The notes beneath the pieces are model-generated. The model ran no database searches. It saw only the letters and a list, made by a program, of their open reading frames with translations, and was not told where the DNA came from. Source: Harmonia axyridis (Eukaryota > Arthropoda > Insecta > Coleoptera > Coccinellidae). Taken from it: a stretch of 64,000 bases of DNA. The DNA lies in the NCBI RefSeq assembly GCF_914767665.1, contig NC_059506.1, positions 23,723,825 through 23,787,824 of the forward strand. The letters run 5' to 3'. Positions 59,801 through 64,000 of this stretch are shown here, one piece after another. The translations under genes were made by a program, and so were the position numbers. The first letter of the stretch is position 1. The number at the start of each line of letters is the position of its first letter.

Positions 59801-61591
59801 ACGTTGATGGATAGGGGACAACAGTGCCTGAAGAGGCCTTCCAAAACAATTAAGTGTAAGGGGTGCGGTCAATCCCAAACAGGAGGAACTTTTCAACAGG
59901 ATATTATAGCTTCGTACGTCGCGAGCTGCAGTTCGAATGCAGAAACCCCCCCTCCTCAACAATTCATCATTCAAACTTTGCTTTATCAGTTTGCAGGTTA
60001 TGAGCTCAACAGAGATCCGACCCCGCCACGTAAAAGAAGATCTCTCGATAGATCGAGGAGTTCAGGACTTAAACGCCCCTCCGAGAATGTCATGCGGTCG
60101 ATCCAAGTTCAAGTAGGACCGTCATGTCCGCCAAAGTGCGAAGCTGCCCAAACTGTCACCACGTTCATTTTGACCGACCCACGCGCCATCCCCAAATCAG
60201 AAAATATTCAAGCAGTTGAGGGAAAAATAAATTACGTATGTGGCCCCGAAGTACCTGGACTGAGAACGAAACTAGCCATGAACCTAAACCAGATACCATC
60301 AGCTGACGATAGTTGCGTATGTCCGCCGGAGTCTCTGAACGAACAGGAAGAATCGGTTGAAATTTGCGAATCTTCTATTTGTTCGTACTATCAGAACAAA
60401 AGCCCTGATCCTGCTGGAAAATCCGAACCATTTTGTAAAGTTACAAAGAAAGACAAGTATATTTTTATAACGGTGACTCCAGTGCAGACAGACCCGTATG
60501 AACCTAACTATTACATCATATTTTCGACGCCAGAAGATGAGAAGGAAGCTAAAGGCAAAAAAGCAGCAAAGACCTGCACCAAACCTAAACAAGAAAAATC
60601 CTCGACTAAAAAAGATCCACTGGATCGTTTCAAGAATCAAATATTCTCCATGGAAACCTTGAAATCTAAAGAATTCCTAGAGTTGTACGAGAGGAAGCAA
60701 GACATTATACAAAATGCCAAAGTTATAGGTCCATCACCCATCAATACAGCATGCTTAGCTGCCCTCCTCGATAAAAGCAAGTCTCAGGGCTGTGTACCTT
60801 GTAACGAAATCAAGCAACCGAAGTTTGAGACCAAAGGGTGTGGACCTGATGATTGTGAAAACTTCAAAGCAACAATGACGAACGAAACGGCTGAGTGTTG
60901 TTTTGGGAATTCAGAAGTTACAACGAGAACCATGGCATGTGGATCAGACCACTGTCTTCACCAAGATGAAGTCAACAAATTCAAGTCGAAGAATGCCGAA
61001 TGTGGTCCAGATACTTGTCATTTGAAGAAACAAAAACATGCCGCTACAGGTGAAGAAGCACTGAAACGAACTTCAAATACTGTAGCTGGAAAAGGAGCTT
61101 GTGATGCCTGTACCACAACGGATTCAAGAAATGAAGCAGCGAACCCTAAAACCCAAGAATATTGCGACAAACAAGTGTGCACCAACGATTGCGAGAAAGG
61201 ACATGTTGCTAGTCAGGCTTGTGATTCGGAGCAGAATGTAACGCAGTATTGTGACGCGTCGTGCAGTCCTGATGAAGATGTTGGTGAAGATGAGTGCGAT
61301 TCATCTTGTGATCCGAATGAATGTGCTAATTTTACTGAAGGAGAATCAAGAAAAAGGTCAGATCTCAAAGAATGTCACGATAAGGTTTGTCCAGAGAAGA
61401 TTGCGAAATCTACCTCAAGGCTTAGTGGGGACTTTGACCAAGTCAAAACATCACAAAATGATGAGTGTGAAGACTCCAAATGTCCCAAGAAAAGAGTCAA
61501 TACGAAACTGGATGACAAGGATGTTTTTGCTTTAGAATTAGCTATGAATCGTTTTATAAGAGTGAATCCACGTGCAATAAAAGATGATTGA
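56819..61591 (+). CDS. Large Cys-module and PEVK-like repeat protein, 1590 aa or slightly longer
   Basis: Function unknown. The ATG at 56819 is the first in frame, but the frame is open back to a TTTACAG acceptor at 56781, so a short upstream exon may add residues. About residues 127-330 hold Cys modules of C-x2-C-x(4-6)-C-x-C type (KRCPICCQTNENCICGK and others). Two are preceded by K-L-x-[DE]-T-L, as in the 125-aa neighbour. Residues of about 460-680 are Pro/Glu/Lys repeats built on P-E-I-P-K, reminiscent of titin PEVK segments. A CHC...G[EQ]QC...CKxC unit occurs at about 808-845 and again at about 980-1018. The tail (about 1337-1557) repeats C-G-x3-C and C-D-x(2-3)-C. TQT/IQV/VQT peptides lie near 212, 1094 and 1221. 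No signal peptide or membrane segment. It ends FIRVNPRAIKDD. Confidence 0.85.
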   Translation: MLENNSNLSDDETDSELYEDAIDKEASRENLNSENNELQEFRSSVCIWEDNITPFNVGVYSQILEARVVLSSIYPKCDRACKFSGKDTQNASANFLMLFALLERRNHHIKKVEETVLTCQIANRAEKKRCPICCQTNENCICGKAFIQSKPSSSSHKNKQLCTVCKSPTTKCTKFHDYMKSKSKHDNTDIISLLKDINRIPITPKQHNKFATQTATKSGTNNVKISRCPCKKYASSPSHLSKLSYFSSEELQLVHSIRGSKLTETLKQRPCFLYDKLPGSCTCDKLKDTLTHGKCKFCGEKECVCSKWRKDYSKTIGMLPPIRDTLKCICEKKREEPKIAGTIEEIKIKGAAEPQSASTPSLVKKPVPSKSQNKNDIPSKKEDKETKGPTEKIETQKPKPTATGASDKNKQVSTGKDMPTHKTEDRGDQIKKPKEINKPDDTTISKPTEIHREPEKPSTIKEAEKKIEEKKQPEIPKKTQSGKLENAKETKMPKVPEEKKIEEVKPQVPKISQSGKFEDKKETKVPKPPEEKKDIEKPKIPQKVEEKKEEKIPETPKQVVDKKEEKKPEIPKQVEDKKEEKIPEKPKQLKEKEKEPEIPKQVEVKKIEDIKQPEVPSKPEKETSEESKKPEIDKIVEDVKKPPLPVKSEEKIVETPKKSEKKESLPSEKPMDIPKPPPVTDIVIDKSDEKIEDDKITEKKEDNKDDFVQPDITITIEISDKEDSFKYQIEEKREPEIIVKGEEGGDVSIKETKTKERVCQCHVEELPLMILQKCKPCKTKCKTCSRIPRSTSRIINKNDTSNEMANQKLCHCCNNATNTEKKEVIEKGEQCTGGTEGRVLMCKKCRLSINKANTGENVSVSKKNSSKIKLSKCGEQSCIKRSSTFVCSTKETDKVDRSIKDANGCPKTCRRPSTASKIDDFKKRRDSGIKTHVGPSIGGISSNAEEILIKISQPCSELKPMSSEKVCPRGNQSDKAAVKGKICHCHANINTDRETLMDRGQQCLKRPSKTIKCKGCGQSQTGGTFQQDIIASYVASCSSNAETPPPQQFIIQTLLYQFAGYELNRDPTPPRKRRSLDRSRSSGLKRPSENVMRSIQVQVGPSCPPKCEAAQTVTTFILTDPRAIPKSENIQAVEGKINYVCGPEVPGLRTKLAMNLNQIPSADDSCVCPPESLNEQEESVEICESSICSYYQNKSPDPAGKSEPFCKVTKKDKYIFITVTPVQTDPYEPNYYIIFSTPEDEKEAKGKKAAKTCTKPKQEKSSTKKDPLDRFKNQIFSMETLKSKEFLELYERKQDIIQNAKVIGPSPINTACLAALLDKSKSQGCVPCNEIKQPKFETKGCGPDDCENFKATMTNETAECCFGNSEVTTRTMACGSDHCLHQDEVNKFKSKNAECGPDTCHLKKQKHAATGEEALKRTSNTVAGKGACDACTTTDSRNEAANPKTQEYCDKQVCTNDCEKGHVASQACDSEQNVTQYCDASCSPDEDVGEDECDSSCDPNECANFTEGESRKRSDLKECHDKVCPEKIAKSTSRLSGDFDQVKTSQNDECEDSKCPKKRVNTKLDDKDVFALELAMNRFIRVNPRAIKDD

Positions 61592-61645
61592 ATCATACAT
61601 CTCATGAAGTTGGTTTTAATTGTAATGAATACTCGATACTAATCC

Positions 61646-61651
61646 AATAAA
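61646..61651 (+). terminator. Poly(A) signal AATAAA
   Basis: 55 bases after the stop of the 1590-aa gene. Confidence 0.7.
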
Positions 61652-61810
61652 CTTATTTTTTTATTAGTAACATTTGAGTTCAAAATTAATAGGGGACTAT
61701 TCAGCCATTCACTGTTGGGTACAAAATTAACAGTACTCTTCCTGAAGTGGCGATGGGACACAGTAATAAAGCCTATACAAAACACAATCGATTCTCTCAA
61801 TTCGTGATGC

Positions 61811-61844
61811 CCTAAGCTTCTGTGAGGTCTCATAGAGGCTTAGG
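61811..61844. repeat. 16-bp near-perfect hairpin
   Basis: CCTAAGCTTCTGTGAG pairs with CTCATAGAGGCTTAGG with two mismatches and a two-base loop. Meaning unknown. Confidence 0.6.
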
Positions 61845-62925
61845 AGAGTCAGGGTAGAATGTAGGAACAATATTGTGAAACTTTGTGAAATGATGAATTT
61901 TATAAATGAGGTGTTTTGAGTAGATTGTAAGTTGAGAGACTTTCAAGAATGATTTTATCAATTCTCTTTAAAACTATTGGAATTATATCCATAACATTCG
62001 ACCCAATTGCATTTTTCCTCATGAAGATTAAAACAATGAAATATTCATGTTGCATTCAAAGTAGGTAGGATTAGATAAGATTTAATAAGAATCTATTGAA
62101 TAGAAAGCAATATATTCACTTCAGGTGTGAAGGACCTTGTGAGACCATTTAAAAACTTGTTGTTGCTTCTTGAAGGGTTATCTTTGTGTCATACTGTTTG
62201 TAATTCAAATTTTTTGGTTTATTAACTATTAACTCGAACAATATATCAGTAATACCAAGCAAATTTCACAGTTTTTCGAAATCGAACATAAAATTGAAAA
62301 ATTCATAGCCTTCTTCTCCTTCTATAGTCTATTTTCTATAGTTCTAAAAATTTTATCAGCTTTGCAAGGAGCTGGAAATTGTTATTTTCTATGAACATCC
62401 AAAATCTCAACCTCTCGGTTCTGTGGTCAAGTAATATTGAGTAGCATTTTTTAGATTTTCTTCTCGAATTTATTATGGTTCTGGTAACACGATCGACCGG
62501 AAATCTCGTACGAAACTTGAAATTGTCATTCCACATCCAAATTCTAGTTTTCATCTCGATCGAACCTGCAATTTTGAAATCAATAGGAACACAAAATTTC
62601 GTATTCACGAAACCCCTTGTCAGATTTGGGCATTGACGAACTCATCAGAGCATGGTCATTTTAAATTTCTAGGTTTTTCCGTCCGGATGCTGTATATCTG
62701 TGATCACCAATTCTCTTCATGCATGGATTAATTTTTTTCACTTGTAAAGGGATTTTCAAAAATTTATAAACTCAACTATAAAACTTCATTTATTTCATCC
62801 TAGCCTTCTTCTTGTATTTAGATTAGTGAAATCTTTCATTTTTTTTTTCGGCAAAACGCTGTACATTTCCTCAACCTCAATAATATTTAGCTACATAAAT
62901 AGAAGGTCAATCCCTTTTTTTCCAG
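61845..62925. other. Intergenic or 5' region of the last gene
   Basis: An upstream exon of the last gene is expected here or in the preceding bases, because its first visible exon starts at an acceptor in phase 0. None could be identified. Confidence 0.35.
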
Positions 62926-64000
62926 AAACAATTTACTCAAAGTAAAAGAAATTGGAACCCAGAAGAGTTCGAAGACATGTTTCAAATACACAATCAAAGA
63001 GAAATATCTCATTCATTGACACAAAATTCCAGTCTTGAATGTAAGAATGTAGTAAGTCATCCTTCGTTAGAAATTGGCTTCCTAACATCAAAAAACGAAG
63101 AAGGGATCGCTTCACCTTGTCAATCAATGAAAGGTGAAATAACCTTATTTAACCCAATTCAATCTGATACTAGATGAACCTCATGTTTTTCAGATTTTAC
63201 CACACCTGAAGGAGGACTATCTAGACACATCTCGAAGGATATTCTGAAAAATATACCTTCTGAAAATGTGGCCCTAAAGGTTCCAGACACATATTTCCTC
63301 CACCATTTCGTTTACAACTGCAGAACAAGTACATTCACCTCAAACAATGACAGCAGAAGATCTAAATCCAGAAAATCGAATGATAATGAACTCAAAAATA
63401 CGATGAGCTGTGAGTGCGCTAGAAATCTCCAGCCCAACACGGAAAATATCAATTCGAAATCGACGACAGAAATAGTTCTACAAATTCCAAAACGATGCCA
63501 TGAAGACTCTTTAGTGGATATTAAGCTTATAGGGACTGCACTAGCTCTGCATCCTAGTGTTTCCAGTGAAGGTGAAGAATTGAACTATATTGATTTATCC
63601 TCTGAATCTGAAAAGAAACGTACAAACAAGGTCAATGATACTTGTGGAAAATGCAACGTACCTCTTGGCTTAGAAAAAGTTGACACCGAGAATTACAGGA
63701 TTATTGCATCTAGTGAGGAAGATACCTGCCATATTTGCACATGGGGAGAACAATCAGGACTGAACGAAACTTCAACCAACAACGACGCTAATCGAATATC
63801 GATTAAACTAGGAGAAAACCTTATTTTGAGTTTGGTCACTGATACAGATGAACCAGAAAACAAATCATCTCAAGGTTGCAACATACAAACAGACAGCGAA
63901 GTATGTGAAAACTTTCCTTCTATAAAAATTCTGGTAAAATGCAATGGTGAAACTATAAAAGAAATCTCTTCACCGCGACTACGAGATGGAACAAACGAAA
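62926..64000 (+). CDS. Partial gene of the same cluster, two exons seen, cut by window end
   Basis: Function unknown. An exon at 62926-63040 follows a polypyrimidine tract and CCAG, is open from its first base, and ends in phase 1 at GTAAGA. The next exon starts at 63194 after TTTTTCAG and is open to the end of the window (phase fits: one base plus AT). Neither exon begins with a start codon, so the 5' end is missing as well as the 3' end. The visible roughly 307 codons are Ser/Asn/Glu-rich and contain CECARN, DTCGKC and DTCHIC pairs, a strand-like NLILSLVTDTDE segment and a CNIQTDSE peptide, all resembling elements of the upstream genes. An alternative donor (G|GTGAAA at about 63134) has the same phase and would lengthen the first exon. 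Confidence 0.7.

Noticed and set aside
1..64000. CRISPR arrays, bacterial operons, rRNA genes
   Set aside because: No regularly spaced repeats of CRISPR type, no ribosomal RNA motifs, and gene structure is clearly eukaryotic with GT-AG introns.

Overview
The window looks like nuclear DNA of an insect, possibly a beetle. It is strongly AT-rich, has short GT-AG introns (51, 56, 99 and 153 bp among those I could place), and carries several Tc1/mariner families, hAT relics, LINE relics and many fold-back repeats. I cannot name the species.

The left half (1 to about 36 kb) has no intact host gene that I can support. It is a graveyard of mobile DNA. There are irritans-type mariner relics (window start; 19.99-21.24 kb), three decayed copies of a second DD34D mariner family (19.3, 30.7 and 34.6 kb), two internally deleted DD41D (rosa-type) mariners (6.0 and 26.9 kb), a hAT relic (28.0-29.8 kb) and LINE fragments (7.0 and 35.3 kb). 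Long inverted-repeat elements lie at 3.3, 11.4, 17.4 and 21.8 kb, and a tandem array of a 486-bp unit lies at 24.6-26.2 kb. A short reading frame resembling a TBC (Rab-GAP) domain at 15.2 kb is probably a pseudogene piece.

The right half (36.6 kb to the end) holds six genes, all on the + strand: 1817 aa (36612-44425), 792 aa (45375-48461), 214 aa (51022-51666), 125 aa (52466-52942), at least 1590 aa (56819-61591) and a sixth cut by the window end (62926 onwards). I joined small exons by matching splice phases; the two largest reading frames in the left part of the cluster begin at splice acceptors, not at start codons. None of the products belongs to a family I can name. They are rich in Lys, Ser and Glu, look largely disordered, and several carry repeated short cysteine modules. 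The 125-aa and 1590-aa proteins share a module (K-L-x-[DE]-T-L, then C-x2-C-x(4-6)-C-x-C), so at least these two look related by duplication. TQT/IQT/IQV peptides like those bound by dynein light chain LC8 occur in most of the proteins.

Between the genes lie a well-preserved non-autonomous hAT element with a perfect 8-bp target duplication (49500-50404), a second copy of its end, and a jockey/CR1-like LINE relic (54.9-55.6 kb). The gene cluster is the part most likely to be undescribed biology; its function cannot be read from the sequence.
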